The position numbers were made by a program, and so were the translations under genes. Of a stretch of DNA of 64,000 bases, positions 19,716 to 29,779 are shown one piece after another. Under the pieces are notes generated by a model that searched no databases, was not told the origin of the DNA, and worked only from the letters and a program-made list of their open reading frames with translations. Every line of letters starts with the position of its first letter. The first letter of the stretch is position 1. The stretch comes from Flavobacterium amnicola (GTDB lineage Bacteria; Bacteroidota; Bacteroidia; Flavobacteriales; Flavobacteriaceae): the NCBI RefSeq assembly GCF_004122165.1, contig NZ_SBKO01000004.1, positions 124,001 through 188,000 of the forward strand. Direction: 5' to 3'.

Positions 19716-19978
19716 GAAGCTTTTTTAACTCCTGGAATCAAGCCTTGATTAGCCATTTCACGGAATGTTACACGTGAAAGACCAAATTGACGCATGTACC
19801 CTCTTGGTCTACCTGTTAATTTACAACGATTGTGTAAACGAACTGGCGAAGCATTTTTCGGTAATTTTTGCAAAGCTACATAATCTCCAGCTTCTAACAA
19901 AGCTTTTCTTTTTTCTGCATATTTTGCTACCGTTTTTTCTCTTTTCACCTCGCGGGCTTTCATTGATTCTTTAGCCAT
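19709..19978 (-). CDS. rpsN: 30S ribosomal protein S14 (uS14), zinc-free form
   Basis: This 89-residue protein is the long uS14 type with a single cysteine, so it lacks the zinc site of the short form. Motifs are [20 protein letters not shown] and [18 protein letters not shown] at the C-terminus. It sits in the 30S head. It is 3 bases after rplE. Its last codons overlap the candidate promoter of rpsH. Confidence 0.99.
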   Translation of the reverse strand: MAKESMKAREVKREKTVAKYAEKRKALLEAGDYVALQKLPKNASPVRLHNRCKLTGRPRGYMRQFGLSRVTFREMANQGLIPGVKKASW

Positions 19979-19981
19979 GTC

Positions 19982-20533
19982 TTAATTCTTTTTAAAAGGT
20001 AAACCTAATTCAGCCAATAATGATTTTGCTTCTTTATCTGTAGCAGCAGAAGTAACGAAAGTAATATCCATTCCAGAGATTTTGTTCACTTTATCAATGT
20101 CAATTTCTGGGAAGATAATTTGTTCTAAAACTCCTAAATTGTAATTTCCTCTACCGTCGAAACCTGTAGATTTAATTCCACCGAAATCTCTTACACGTGG
20201 TAAAGAAGAAGTGATAAGTCTATCTAAAAACTCATACATTCTTTCTCCACGTAAAGTTACTTTTGCTCCAATTGGCATTCCTTTTCTCAATTTGAAAGAC
20301 GCAACGTCTTTTTTAGAGATAGTAGCTACCGCTTTTTGACCAGTAATTTTCGTTAACTCTTCTACAGCGTAATCGATAAGTTTTTTATCAGATACAGCTG
20401 CTCCAACTCCTTTACTAATAACGATTTTTTCAAGTTTAGGAACTTGCATTACGTTTTTGTAACCGAATTCTTCTGTAAGAGCAGAGATAACTCTACTCTT
20501 ATATTCTTCTTTTAGTCTAGGTATATAAGTCAT
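19982..20533 (-). CDS. rplE: 50S ribosomal protein L5 (uL5)
   Basis: This 183-residue protein has the uL5 pattern [40 protein letters not shown] and [20 protein letters not shown]. It binds 5S rRNA and contacts the P-site tRNA. It starts 2 bases after the rplX stop, which suggests translational coupling. Confidence 0.99.
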   Translation of the reverse strand: MTYIPRLKEEYKSRVISALTEEFGYKNVMQVPKLEKIVISKGVGAAVSDKKLIDYAVEELTKITGQKAVATISKKDVASFKLRKGMPIGAKVTLRGERMYEFLDRLITSSLPRVRDFGGIKSTGFDGRGNYNLGVLEQIIFPEIDIDKVNKISGMDITFVTSAATDKEAKSLLAELGLPFKKN

Positions 20534-20535
20534 GA

Positions 20536-20850
20536 CTATAATACTTGATTAGATTTTTTAGAAACTCTTACTTTCTTATCTCCTTCAACTTTAATTCCAA
20601 CTCTTGTTGCAGATTTGGTTTTAGGGTCGATCAAAGCGATATTAGAAATATGTATCGCAGCTTCTTTCTTTACGATTCCTCCTTGAGGGTTTTTTGCACT
20701 TGGTTTAGTATGTTTCGAAACCATGTTCACACCTTCAACAACCGCTTTGTTTTTCTCACGGTATACACGTAAAACTTTACCTTCAGCACCTTTATGGTCT
20801 CCAGCAATTACTTTTACCGTATCTCCTGATTTTATTTTTAGCTTTATCAT
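20536..20850 (-). CDS. rplX: 50S ribosomal protein L24 (uL24)
   Basis: This 104-residue protein has the N-terminal KOW motif ([20 protein letters not shown]) and the signature [20 protein letters not shown]. It is one of the first proteins to bind 23S rRNA during assembly. It follows rplN by 12 bases. Confidence 0.99.
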   Translation of the reverse strand: MIKLKIKSGDTVKVIAGDHKGAEGKVLRVYREKNKAVVEGVNMVSKHTKPSAKNPQGGIVKKEAAIHISNIALIDPKTKSATRVGIKVEGDKKVRVSKKSNQVL

Positions 20851-20862
20851 CTTACTAAATAA

Positions 20863-21231
20863 TTAAAGCACTTCAGGTGCTAATGATACAATTTTCATGA
20901 ATTGTTTTTCACGAAGTTCTCTTGCTACAGGACCAAAAACACGAGTTCCTCTCATTTCCCCTGCTGCGTTCAAAAGAACACAAGCATTGTCATCGAAACG
21001 GATATAAGAACCATCAGCTCTTCTCACTTCTTTTTTGGTACGTACAACAACTGCAGTAGATACAGCTCCTTTTTTAACGTTTCCGTTAGGAGTTGCATCT
21101 TTAATTGACACTACAATTTTATCTCCAACAGAGGCATAACGACGTTTCGTTCCTCCTAAAACACGGATAGTTAAAACTTCTTTAGCTCCCGTGTTATCTG
21201 CTACTCTTAATCTTGATTCTTGTTGTACCAT
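20863..21231 (-). CDS. rplN: 50S ribosomal protein L14 (uL14)
   Basis: This 122-residue protein has uL14 signatures [40 protein letters not shown] and [20 protein letters not shown]. It is of exact family length. It forms part of an intersubunit bridge. It follows rpsQ by 2 bases. Confidence 0.99.
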   Translation of the reverse strand: MVQQESRLRVADNTGAKEVLTIRVLGGTKRRYASVGDKIVVSIKDATPNGNVKKGAVSTAVVVRTKKEVRRADGSYIRFDDNACVLLNAAGEMRGTRVFGPVARELREKQFMKIVSLAPEVL

Positions 21232-21233
21232 AA

Positions 21234-21491
21234 TTATTTAGCTCTTTCAATGATTTCAACTAATCTCCAACATTTTGATTTCGATAAAGGTCGTGTTTCC
21301 ATGATCTTTACTGTATCTCCAATGTTACAGTCGTTTGTTTCGTCGTGCGCAACGTATTTTTTAGTTTTTAACACGAACTTACCGTATAATGGGTGTTTTA
21401 CTTTAGTAACTTGAGCAACCACAATAGACTTGTCCATTTTGTTTGAAGTTACTACACCTATTCTTTCTTTTCTTAAATTTCTTTTTTCCAT
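21234..21491 (-). CDS. rpsQ: 30S ribosomal protein S17 (uS17)
   Basis: This 85-residue OB-fold protein has the family pattern [39 protein letters not shown] and [20 protein letters not shown]. It binds the 5' domain of 16S rRNA early in assembly. It follows rpmC by 18 bases. Confidence 0.99.
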   Translation of the reverse strand: MEKRNLRKERIGVVTSNKMDKSIVVAQVTKVKHPLYGKFVLKTKKYVAHDETNDCNIGDTVKIMETRPLSKSKCWRLVEIIERAK

Positions 21492-21509
21492 CTTTTCAGC
21501 TGAATACTA

Positions 21510-21701
21510 TTATTGAAGCTCTCTTTTAGTTAATTCAGTGGCAATTCTTGCTACTGAACGTCTGATACTTCTAATTTGAAGTGGATTCTCTATAGGAGAA
21601 ATTGCGTGAGCATTTCTTAGGTCGGCATAAGTTTTTCTTAATTGACTAAGCTTTTCTTGCAACTCAGCTGCAGATAGATTTTTAATTTCTGATTGTTTCA
21701 T
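21510..21701 (-). CDS. rpmC: 50S ribosomal protein L29 (uL29)
   Basis: This 63-residue, two-helix protein has the uL29 pattern IKNLSAAELQEKLSQLRKTY and the C-terminal IRSIRRSVARIATELTKREL. It lies at the polypeptide exit tunnel beside L23. It follows rplP by 11 bases. Confidence 0.98.
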   Translation of the reverse strand: MKQSEIKNLSAAELQEKLSQLRKTYADLRNAHAISPIENPLQIRSIRRSVARIATELTKRELQ

Positions 21702-21712
21702 AATTCTATATA

Positions 21713-22138
21713 TTATGCTTCGAAATCTCTAGCAACGACGAATTTAGTTTTTACTGGTAATTTTTGAGCTGCAAGACGTAATGCCTCTTTAGCAACTGAC
21801 AAAGGAACACCACCAACTTCAAACATAATTCTTCCTGGTTTAACAACAGCAGCCCAGTATTCAACTGCACCTTTACCTTTACCCATACGTACTTCAAGAG
21901 GTTTCTTTGTTATCGGTTTGTCTGGGAAAATTTTGATCCATAATTGACCTTCACGTTTCATGTAACGAGTCGCTGCAATACGAGCGGCTTCGATTTGACG
22001 AGATGTTAAAAACATTCCATCTTCATGAACCGATTTAATTCCAAACATTCCATTAGAAAGTTCGTGCCCTCTTTGAGAGTTTCCTTTCATTTTACCTTTC
22101 TGTACCTTACGGTATTTTGTTCTTTTAGGCTGTAACAT
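21713..22138 (-). CDS. rplP: 50S ribosomal protein L16 (uL16)
   Basis: This 141-residue protein has uL16 signatures [40 protein letters not shown] and [20 protein letters not shown]. It positions tRNA near the peptidyl-transferase centre. It follows rpsC by 18 bases. Confidence 0.99.
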   Translation of the reverse strand: MLQPKRTKYRKVQKGKMKGNSQRGHELSNGMFGIKSVHEDGMFLTSRQIEAARIAATRYMKREGQLWIKIFPDKPITKKPLEVRMGKGKGAVEYWAAVVKPGRIMFEVGGVPLSVAKEALRLAAQKLPVKTKFVVARDFEA

Positions 22139-22156
22139 TTTTCTTTAATTTAAAAA

Positions 22157-22912
22157 TTACTTTCTTTTACGAGCGTCTGGTTTACCACCTTTGTTAAAAG
22201 GTTTTCTATCTCCTCTTGGAGAATCTCCACCTTTACCACCTGAAGCTTGTTTTTTGTCCATGCCTACAAGTGGAGAAAGATCTCTTTTTCCGTAAACCTC
22301 ACCTTTCATGATCCATACTTTGATACCCATTCTACCGTAAGTAGTATGTGCTTCAGCCAAAGCATAATCAATATCGGCTCTGAAAGTTGATAGAGGAATT
22401 CTTCCTTCTTTGAAACCTTCTGAACGTGCCATTTCAGCTCCGTTTAAACGACCAGAAATTAAAACTTTAATTCCTTCTGCATTCATTCTCATAGATGCAG
22501 CGATTGCCATTTTGATAGCTCTTCTGTAAGAGATACGGCTTTCAATTTGACGGCAGATGCTATTCGCCACTAAATACGCATCTAATTCAGGTCTTTTGAT
22601 TTCAAAGATGTTGATTTGAACCTCTTTGTCAGTAATTTTCTTAAGTTCTTCTTTTAACTTGTCTACCTCTTGTCCACCTTTTCCGATAATGATACCAGGT
22701 CTAGCAGTAGTGATAGTAACGGTTACAAGTTTTAAAGTTCTCTCGATGATTACTTTTGATACACTAGCTTTTGATAAACGAGCATGTATATACTTTCTGA
22801 TTTTGTAGTCTTCGGCGATTTTATCACCGTAGTCATTACCACCATACCAGTTAGAATCCCATCCTCTGATGATACCAAGGCGATTTCCGATTGGATTAGT
22901 CTTTTGTCCCAT
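22157..22912 (-). CDS. rpsC: 30S ribosomal protein S3 (uS3)
   Basis: This 251-residue protein has the N-terminal [20 protein letters not shown], a KH domain with [19 protein letters not shown] and the C-terminal domain [20 protein letters not shown]. The last 25 residues are a Gly/Lys-rich tail. It lines the mRNA entry channel. It follows rplV by 5 bases. Confidence 0.99.
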   Translation of the reverse strand: MGQKTNPIGNRLGIIRGWDSNWYGGNDYGDKIAEDYKIRKYIHARLSKASVSKVIIERTLKLVTVTITTARPGIIIGKGGQEVDKLKEELKKITDKEVQINIFEIKRPELDAYLVANSICRQIESRISYRRAIKMAIAASMRMNAEGIKVLISGRLNGAEMARSEGFKEGRIPLSTFRADIDYALAEAHTTYGRMGIKVWIMKGEVYGKRDLSPLVGMDKKQASGGKGGDSPRGDRKPFNKGGKPDARKRK

Positions 22913-22917
22913 CTTTA

Positions 22918-23328
22918 TTAATTGCTTTGTGTGTTATTAATAGCTCCTAACACGATTGTTACGTGGTTAGAACGTTTTCTAATTCTGTGTGCACGACCTT
23001 GTGGTGCTGGACGAAGTCTTTTTAACATCATTCCACCATCAACTTTGATCTCTTTTATAAATAAGCCTGCTTCAGTTACATCACCTTCACTATTTTTTTG
23101 CTCCCAGTTATTGATGGCAGATAATAATAGTTTTTCTAATTTTCTTGAAGCTTCTTTTTGACTAAATCTTAAAATATTTAGTGCTCTTTCCACTTTCTGA
23201 CCTCTTACCAAGTCCGCTACTAAGCGCATTTTTCTAGGTGAAGTAGGGCAGTTATTTAACTTCGCGAAAGCAATAGACTTATTAGCCTCTTTTCTCGCAT
23301 CTGCTGTTTCTCTTTTACGAACTCCCAT
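22918..23328 (-). CDS. rplV: 50S ribosomal protein L22 (uL22)
   Basis: This 136-residue protein has uL22 signatures [33 protein letters not shown] and [20 protein letters not shown]. It has a short basic N-terminal extension of about 15 residues. Its hairpin loop lines the exit tunnel. It follows rpsS by 6 bases. Confidence 0.99.
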   Translation of the reverse strand: MGVRKRETADARKEANKSIAFAKLNNCPTSPRKMRLVADLVRGQKVERALNILRFSQKEASRKLEKLLLSAINNWEQKNSEGDVTEAGLFIKEIKVDGGMMLKRLRPAPQGRAHRIRKRSNHVTIVLGAINNTQSN

Positions 23329-23334
23329 TTCTTC

Positions 23335-23613
23335 TTATTTTTTACCTTTGTTTTTTGCTCCAGCGTGACCTCTAAATGATCTTGTTGGCGAAAATTCTCC
23401 TAATTTATGACCTACCATGTTTTCAGTAACATATACCGGTACGAATTGACGTCCGTTGTGAACTGCGATAGTTTGTCCTACGAATTCTGGAGTAATCATA
23501 GAAGCTCTAGACCAAGTCTTTACTACTCCTTTGTTTCCTCCTTCGATATTTTCTTGTACTTTCTTTTCTAATTTATAGTGTACGAAAGGTCCTTTTTTTA
23601 ATGAACGTGCCAT
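23335..23613 (-). CDS. rpsS: 30S ribosomal protein S19 (uS19)
   Basis: This 92-residue protein has uS19 signatures [40 protein letters not shown] and [15 protein letters not shown]. It pairs with S13 in the 30S head. It follows rplB by 6 bases. Confidence 0.99.
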   Translation of the reverse strand: MARSLKKGPFVHYKLEKKVQENIEGGNKGVVKTWSRASMITPEFVGQTIAVHNGRQFVPVYVTENMVGHKLGEFSPTRSFRGHAGAKNKGKK

Positions 23614-23619
23614 ATCTTA

Positions 23620-24444
<825 letters not shown>

Positions 24445-24453
24445 CTTTTTTTA

Positions 24454-24744
24454 TTAGATATTGTTGTAAAAATCTATTGTTTCTCCTTCTTGTACTTGTA
24501 CAATTGCTTTTTTGTAAGCATTTGTTTTACCAGTGATCATTCCACTTTTAGTGTACTTTGTTGATCTGTCTGGACGTACATTCATTGTATTTACAGCTAC
24601 AACGTTTACTCCATAAGCAGCTTCTACAGCTTTCTTAATTTGTACTTTGTTTGCTTTTTTATCTACAACGAAACCAAAACGGTTGAATAATTCTCCGTCT
24701 TTGGTTATTTTCTCTGTTACGATAGGTTTAATTATGATACTCAT
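24454..24744 (-). CDS. rplW: 50S ribosomal protein L23 (uL23)
   Basis: This 96-residue protein has the uL23 pattern IIIKPIVTEKITKDGELFNR and FVVDKKANKVQIKKAVEAAY. It sits at the exit tunnel, where it serves as docking site for trigger factor and signal recognition particle. It follows rplD by 6 bases. Confidence 0.98.
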   Translation of the reverse strand: MSIIIKPIVTEKITKDGELFNRFGFVVDKKANKVQIKKAVEAAYGVNVVAVNTMNVRPDRSTKYTKSGMITGKTNAYKKAIVQVQEGETIDFYNNI

Positions 24745-24750
24745 GGCCTA

Positions 24751-25380
24751 TTATTTGCTTAAATTTTCTTCAATTCCTTCTAAAGATCCTTCTAAAAGAA
24801 CTAAATTATTTGCGTTTAATATCGCGTAAGTACTTAATTCTGAACTAGTTACAACAGAAGAACTTTTTAAATTACGAGATGACAAATATACATTATTATT
24901 TGCATCACCTAAAACGAAAAGCGATTTTTTGTTATCTAATCCTAACGCTTTCAACACGTTAATGAAATTCTTAGTACTTGGAGCTTCAAAATTGAAATCC
25001 TCTACTACGATTAAATTTGATTCTTGAGCTTTTAAAGTTAAAGCTGATTTACGAGCCAATCTTTTTAAAGCTTTGTTCAATTTGAAAGAATAGCTTCTTG
25101 GTCTAGGACCGAAAACTGTTCCTCCACCTTTAAACAAAGGAGATTTTTTTGATCCTGCACGAGCAGTACCTGTCCCTTTTTGTTTTTTGATCTTACGAGT
25201 ACTACCTGCTACTTCAGCTCTTTCTTTAGCTTTGTGCGTTCCTTGTCTTTGATTCGCCAAGTATTGCTTAACATCAAGATAAACCGCGTGCTTGTTAGGC
25301 TCGATTGCGAAAACTGAGTCAGAAAGTTGAACTTTTCTACCCGTTTCTTTTCCGTTGCTATTTAAAACTTTTACTTCCAT
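24751..25380 (-). CDS. rplD: 50S ribosomal protein L4 (uL4)
   Basis: This 209-residue protein has the uL4 pattern [20 protein letters not shown], the tunnel-loop region [20 protein letters not shown] and [20 protein letters not shown]. In E. coli L4 represses the S10 operon; nothing here shows whether that holds. Its ATG overlaps the rplC stop by one base (TAATG), implying translational coupling. Confidence 0.99.
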   Translation of the reverse strand: MEVKVLNSNGKETGRKVQLSDSVFAIEPNKHAVYLDVKQYLANQRQGTHKAKERAEVAGSTRKIKKQKGTGTARAGSKKSPLFKGGGTVFGPRPRSYSFKLNKALKRLARKSALTLKAQESNLIVVEDFNFEAPSTKNFINVLKALGLDNKKSLFVLGDANNNVYLSSRNLKSSSVVTSSELSTYAILNANNLVLLEGSLEGIEENLSK

Positions 25381-25997
25381 TACTTCTGAATGATTACGTA
25401 AGAGTCTTTACATCCAGGAACACATCCTTTAATAACAAGTAGGTTCTTTTCAGCAACCACTTTTAAAACTCTTAAATTTTGAACTTTTACATTATCACCA
25501 CCCATTCTTCCAGCCATACGCATTCCTTTGAATACTCTAGATGGATATGACGAAGCTCCTACAGAACCTGGTGCTCTCAAACGGTTATGTTGACCATGAG
25601 TTGCTTGACCAACACCACCAAAACCGTGACGTTTTACAACCCCTTGAAAACCTTTACCTTTAGATACACCCTGAACATCTACGAACTCGCCTTCAGCGAA
25701 TAGATCTACAGTGATAACATCTCCTAATTTGTGCTCATTCTCAAATCCTTGGAACTCAACGACTTTTTTCTTAGCTACAGTACCTGCTTTTTTGAAGTGA
25801 CCTTCAGCAGCTTTGGTAGTGTGCTTCGCATTCTTGTCATCGAAACCAAGTTGAAGAGCTTCATACCCGTCAACCTCTTTGGTTCTGACTTGGGTAACTA
25901 CGCAAGGACCTACTTCAATAACAGTACAAGGAATATTTTTCCCGTTCTCGTCAAAGATGCTAGTCATTCCGATTTTCTTTCCGATTAACCCAGACAT
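25380..25997 (-). CDS. rplC: 50S ribosomal protein L3 (uL3)
   Basis: This 205-residue protein has uL3 signatures [20 protein letters not shown], the loop [19 protein letters not shown] and [19 protein letters not shown]. It is an early 50S assembly protein. A 111-base gap with a terminator-like hairpin and a full promoter separates it from rpsJ, so it probably heads its own transcript, unlike E. coli where rpsJ leads. Confidence 0.99.
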   Translation of the reverse strand: MSGLIGKKIGMTSIFDENGKNIPCTVIEVGPCVVTQVRTKEVDGYEALQLGFDDKNAKHTTKAAEGHFKKAGTVAKKKVVEFQGFENEHKLGDVITVDLFAEGEFVDVQGVSKGKGFQGVVKRHGFGGVGQATHGQHNRLRAPGSVGASSYPSRVFKGMRMAGRMGGDNVKVQNLRVLKVVAEKNLLVIKGCVPGCKDSYVIIQK

Positions 25998-26045
25998 ATT
26001 TAATTAATTATTAATTATTTACTAAACTTTTTATTTTTGAGTGTG

Positions 26046-26077
26046 CAAAAGTAGGGATTAAGTTTTGAATATCAAAA
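26046..26077 (-). promoter_or_regulatory. rplC promoter overlapping a hairpin
   Basis: On the minus strand, TTTTG (26073-26077) and TACTTTTG (26046-26053) lie 19 bases apart, a full consensus match. Both elements are in or touch the 16-bp hairpin at 26053-26087. Confidence 0.7.
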
Positions 26078-26087
26078 CTTAATCCCT
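26053..26087 (-). terminator. Long hairpin between rpsJ and rplC, probable terminator
   Basis: AGGGATTAAGTTTTGA and TCAAAACTTAATCCCT form a perfect 16-bp stem with a 3-base loop, 22 bases after the rpsJ stop. On the minus strand it is followed by ACTTTTGC, a weak T run. Its position at the end of the str genes suggests termination. Confidence 0.6.
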
Positions 26088-26108
26088 AAATATTTTACTT
26101 TGAGGAAA

Positions 26109-26414
26109 TTATACTTTAATCTCTACTTCTACTCCACTTGGTAACTCTAACTTCATTAGAGCATCGATAGTTTTAGAAGACGAAGAATAAATATCTAATA
26201 ATCTCTTGTATGACATTACTTCAAATTGTTCTCTCGACTTTTTGTTAACGTGTGGAGAACGTAATACAGTAAAAATCTTTTTGTTTGTTGGTAATGGAAT
26301 TGGACCCGTTACCACAGCACCTGTACTTTTTACAGTTTTTACGATTTTCTCTGCTGATTTATCAACCAACATGTGATCGTAAGACTTTAATTTTATTCTG
26401 ATTTTTTGACTCAT
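26109..26414 (-). CDS. rpsJ: 30S ribosomal protein S10 (uS10)
   Basis: This 101-residue protein has uS10 signatures [40 protein letters not shown] and [20 protein letters not shown]. It is a 30S head protein and NusE in antitermination complexes. It follows fusA by 11 bases, so here it belongs to the str transcript. No tuf gene lies between them. Confidence 0.99.
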   Translation of the reverse strand: MSQKIRIKLKSYDHMLVDKSAEKIVKTVKSTGAVVTGPIPLPTNKKIFTVLRSPHVNKKSREQFEVMSYKRLLDIYSSSSKTIDALMKLELPSGVEVEIKV

Positions 26415-26425
26415 TTTCTTAAAAA

Positions 26426-28582
26426 TTAAGCGTTACCTTTTGCTTTCTTGATTACTTCTTCTGAAATGTTAGATGGAGTTTGCTCATAGTGAGAGAATTC
26501 CATTGTAGAAGTGGCACGACCTGAAGATAAAGTTCTTAAAGTTGTAACATATCCAAACATTTCTGATAATGGCACGTTTGCTTTAATAGTTTTAGCACCA
26601 TTTCTGTCTCCCATATCATTTACTTGACCACGACGACGGTTTAAGTCACCTACGATATCACCCATATTTTCTTCTGGAGTAATAACTTCAATTTTCATGA
26701 TTGGTTCAAGGATTACAGCTCCTGCAGCTTTCGCTACTTCTTTATAACCCATTTTAGCCGCTAATTCGAAAGAAAGTGCATCTGAATCCACAGGGTGGTA
26801 AGAACCATCTAACAAAGTAACTTTTAAACTATCTACAGTATATCCAGCTAAAGGTCCTGTTTTCATAGCTTCTTTGAAACCTTTTTCAACAGCAGGAATA
26901 TATTCTTTAGGAACGTTTCCTCCTTTTACTTCATTAACGAATTGTAAACCTACAGCAGCTTTACCATCAACTAAGTCAGCTGGCTCTAAACGGAATACGA
27001 TATCTCCGAATTTACCACGACCTCCAGATTGTTTTTTGTAAACTTCTCTGTGTTGTGCTGATTTTGTAAAAGCTTCTTTGTATTCTACTTGAGGCTCACC
27101 TTGGTTTACTTCCACTTTGAACTCACGTTTCATACGGTCTACTAAGATATCTAAGTGAAGCTCACCCATACCTGAAATAATTGTTTGCCCAGAAGCCTCA
27201 TCTGTTCTAACTGTAAACGTTGGATCCTCTTCTGCTAATTTAGCTAAAGCCATACCCATTTTATCTACGTCAGCCTTAGTTTTAGGCTCAATAGCGATAC
27301 CAATTACTGGATCAGGGAATTTCATAGACTCAAGAATAATTGGGTGTTTTTCATCACACATTGTATCTCCAGTCTTGATATCTTTAAATCCAACTGCTGC
27401 TCCAATATCACCTGCCTCGATATATTCGATTGGGTTTTGTTTGTTAGCGTGCATTTGGTAGATACGAGATATACGCTCTTTGTTTCCAGAACGTGTGTTC
27501 AAGATATAAGAACCTGCATCTAAACGTCCTGAATACGCACGGAAGAAAGCTAAACGACCAACATAAGGGTCAGTAGCAATTTTAAATGCTAAAGCTGCGA
27601 ACGGCTCTTTTACATCTGGACGACGTAATATTTTAGTTTGATCTTCTTCTAATAAATCAGCATCATCAGGATGAATTCCTTCGATACCTTCTTTATCCAA
27701 TGGAGATGGTAAGTATTTACATACTGCATCTAACATGAATTGAACTCCTTTGTTTTTGAAAGACGAACCAGCAATCATCGGGATGATAGCCATGTCAATC
27801 GTAGCAGCACGTAATGCAGCGTTGATTTCGTCTTCCGTAATAGAGTTCTCATCTTCCATGTATTTGTCAAGTAGATTTTCATCATACTCAGCAACCGCTT
27901 CGATAAGAATAGATCTGTATTCTTTAACTTCAGCCACCATATCAGCAGGAATATCTACAATATCAAAAGTTGCCCCTTGAGTTGCATCATGCCAAACGAT
28001 TGCTTGGTTTTTTACTAAATCTACTACTCCTTTAAAATCATTTTCCTCACCGATTGGTAAAGTAATCGCTACTGCGTTTGATTTTAGCATGTCACGAACT
28101 TGTTGACATACATTTAAGAAGTTAGACCCTTGACGGTCCATTTTGTTTACGAATCCCATACGAGGAACTCTATATTGGTCAGCAAGTCTCCAGTTAGTTT
28201 CTGATTGAGGCTCTACACCATCAACAGCAGAAAATAAGAAAACTAAACCATCTAATACACGTAACGAACGGTTTACCTCTACTGTAAAGTCAACGTGACC
28301 TGGAGTATCGATAATGTTAAAGTGGTACGGTTTAGAATCACCAATTAATTTACCTTGTTCAGTTGGGAAACTCCATTCACAAGTTGTTGCAGCAGAAGTA
28401 ATAGTAATACCTCTTTCTTGCTCTTGTGCCATCCAGTCCATTGTTGCAGCACCATCGTGTACTTCACCAATTTTGTGTGATTTTCCCGTATAAAATAAGA
28501 TACGCTCAGTAGTAGTGGTTTTACCAGCATCAATGTGAGCTGCAATACCAATATTTCTTGTGAATTTTAAATCTCTAGCCAT
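26426..28582 (-). CDS. fusA: Translation elongation factor G
   Basis: This 718-residue translational GTPase has G1 in [20 protein letters not shown], the switch segment [13 protein letters not shown]3 [12 protein letters not shown] and G4 VNKMDRQG. Domains II-V follow, with [20 protein letters not shown] at the C-terminus. It drives translocation after peptide bond formation. It is in the classical str order rpsL-rpsG-fusA. Confidence 0.99.
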   Translation of the reverse strand: MARDLKFTRNIGIAAHIDAGKTTTTERILFYTGKSHKIGEVHDGAATMDWMAQEQERGITITSAATTCEWSFPTEQGKLIGDSKPYHFNIIDTPGHVDFTVEVNRSLRVLDGLVFLFSAVDGVEPQSETNWRLADQYRVPRMGFVNKMDRQGSNFLNVCQQVRDMLKSNAVAITLPIGEENDFKGVVDLVKNQAIVWHDATQGATFDIVDIPADMVAEVKEYRSILIEAVAEYDENLLDKYMEDENSITEDEINAALRAATIDMAIIPMIAGSSFKNKGVQFMLDAVCKYLPSPLDKEGIEGIHPDDADLLEEDQTKILRRPDVKEPFAALAFKIATDPYVGRLAFFRAYSGRLDAGSYILNTRSGNKERISRIYQMHANKQNPIEYIEAGDIGAAVGFKDIKTGDTMCDEKHPIILESMKFPDPVIGIAIEPKTKADVDKMGMALAKLAEEDPTFTVRTDEASGQTIISGMGELHLDILVDRMKREFKVEVNQGEPQVEYKEAFTKSAQHREVYKKQSGGRGKFGDIVFRLEPADLVDGKAAVGLQFVNEVKGGNVPKEYIPAVEKGFKEAMKTGPLAGYTVDSLKVTLLDGSYHPVDSDALSFELAAKMGYKEVAKAAGAVILEPIMKIEVITPEENMGDIVGDLNRRRGQVNDMGDRNGAKTIKANVPLSEMFGYVTTLRTLSSGRATSTMEFSHYEQTPSNISEEVIKKAKGNA

Positions 28583-28593
28583 TTCTCTATGAA

Positions 28594-29070
28594 TTAAAAT
28601 CTAAAGTGAGAGAATGCTTTATTAGCATCTGCCATTTTGTGAGTATCCATTCTTTTCTTAACAGCAGCTCCTTCTTCTTTAGCCGCAGCTAAAATTTCTG
28701 AAGCAAGTTTACCTGCCATTGATTTCTCGTTTCTTTTTCTTGCATACAAAATCATCCATTTGATAGCATAAGATATCTTTCTATCTGGACGGATTTGCAT
28801 TGGAATTTGGAAAGTAGCTCCACCCACACGACGTGAACGAACTTCTACGTGAGGCATAACATTTGTTAATGCATCTTTCCAGATTTCTAATGATGATTTT
28901 TCTGCATCTTGTTTCTTAGACTCTACGATGTCCATTGCATCATAAAATACTTTGAACGCTGTTGATTTTTTACCGTCCCACATTAAGTTGTTCACAAAAC
29001 GCGTTACCAATTGATCATTAAATCTTGGATCCGGTAAAAGGGGTCTCTTCTTTGCCGCTCTTTTTCTCAT
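28594..29070 (-). CDS. rpsG: 30S ribosomal protein S7 (uS7)
   Basis: This 158-residue protein has the uS7 pattern [39 protein letters not shown] and the C-terminal [17 protein letters not shown]. It nucleates assembly of the 30S head. It follows rpsL by 25 bases. Confidence 0.99.
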   Translation of the reverse strand: MRKRAAKKRPLLPDPRFNDQLVTRFVNNLMWDGKKSTAFKVFYDAMDIVESKKQDAEKSSLEIWKDALTNVMPHVEVRSRRVGGATFQIPMQIRPDRKISYAIKWMILYARKRNEKSMAGKLASEILAAAKEEGAAVKKRMDTHKMADANKAFSHFRF

Positions 29071-29095
29071 GTCTTTTTCTTAAAAGTTTTAAAAA

Positions 29096-29479
29096 TTACT
29101 TTTTAGCCTCTTTTGGGCGTTTTGCTCCGTACTTAGATCTTCTTTGTGTTCTTCCTGCTACACCTGATGTATCAAGCGCACCACGAACGATGTGATAACG
29201 TACTCCTGGCAAATCTTTTACCCTTCCACCTCTAACTAATACTATCGAGTGCTCTTGTAGATTGTGTCCTTCTCCTGGGATGTAAGCATTCACTTCATTT
29301 CCATTAGTCAAACGTACACGCGCAACTTTACGCATTGCAGAGTTTGGTTTTTTTGGAGTAGTAGTGTAAACACGCGTACAAACACCTCTTCTTTGAGGAC
29401 AAGAATCTAAAGCAACCGATTTAGACTTCTTAGTCATTTGGGTTCTTCCTGTTCTTACTAATTGTTGAATCGTTGGCAT
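29096..29479 (-). CDS. rpsL: 30S ribosomal protein S12 (uS12)
   Basis: This 127-residue protein has uS12 signatures [40 protein letters not shown] and [20 protein letters not shown]. The decoding-centre lysines lie in TTPKKPNSA and [11 protein letters not shown]. It heads the str transcript, with a full promoter upstream. Confidence 0.99.
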   Translation of the reverse strand: MPTIQQLVRTGRTQMTKKSKSVALDSCPQRRGVCTRVYTTTPKKPNSAMRKVARVRLTNGNEVNAYIPGEGHNLQEHSIVLVRGGRVKDLPGVRYHIVRGALDTSGVAGRTQRRSKYGAKRPKEAKK

Positions 29480-29531
29480 AATTAAATACTAAAAATTACT
29501 TGTTTATAAAATCCCGCTTTTTACGGGGTTG

Positions 29532-29564
29532 CAAATGTATGTATTATTTTTTGAAAAAACAAAA
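29532..29564 (-). promoter_or_regulatory. rpsL (str operon) promoter
   Basis: TTTTG (29560-29564) and TACATTTG (29532-29539) lie 20 bases apart on the minus strand. The transcript would begin at or next to a small GC hairpin (CCCCG/CGGG, 29513-29528) about 33 bases before the rpsL start. Confidence 0.75.
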
Positions 29565-29662
29565 CGTAAAATATTAATTTTCAGTAGGATTATTTTTTGA
29601 AATACGATTTTTTATTTTTTGCGTTATTTTGAAATTGATAATCGTATTTTTAACCAAATTTT

Positions 29663-29766
29663 GCGTGAGGGATGGAAGCGGCATCCTTTTTTAGTTTCCG
29701 AAGCTGGCGAAGGAATTAAAAAAGATATAGCAAACAGCCCGACCGAAGCGACAGCAAAGGTCACGC
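29663..29766 (+). repeat. Structured intergenic repeat-like element (possible RNA motif)
   Basis: The ends GCGTGA and TCACGC are complementary. Inside are a GGATG/CATCC hairpin (29670-29686), a long stem of CTTTTTTAG-TTTCC against GGAATTAAAAAAG with one bulge, and a GACC/GGTC arm. The words GGAAGCGGCATCC and GATATAGC are ones I recall as recurring in Flavobacterium spacers. It is more GC-rich than its surroundings. Copy number and any Rfam match were not checked. Confidence 0.5.
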
Positions 29767-29779
29767 CCAAACATTCATT

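Larger units (their letters stand above)
29480..29779. other. Intergenic region holding the rpsL promoter and a repeat element
   Basis: The 300 bases hold the rpsL promoter and a short leader hairpin (29513-29528) at the left. An AT-rich middle follows with no feature I can name. A structured repeat-like element (29663-29766) lies just before the rightward Omp85-like gene. Confidence 0.7.
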
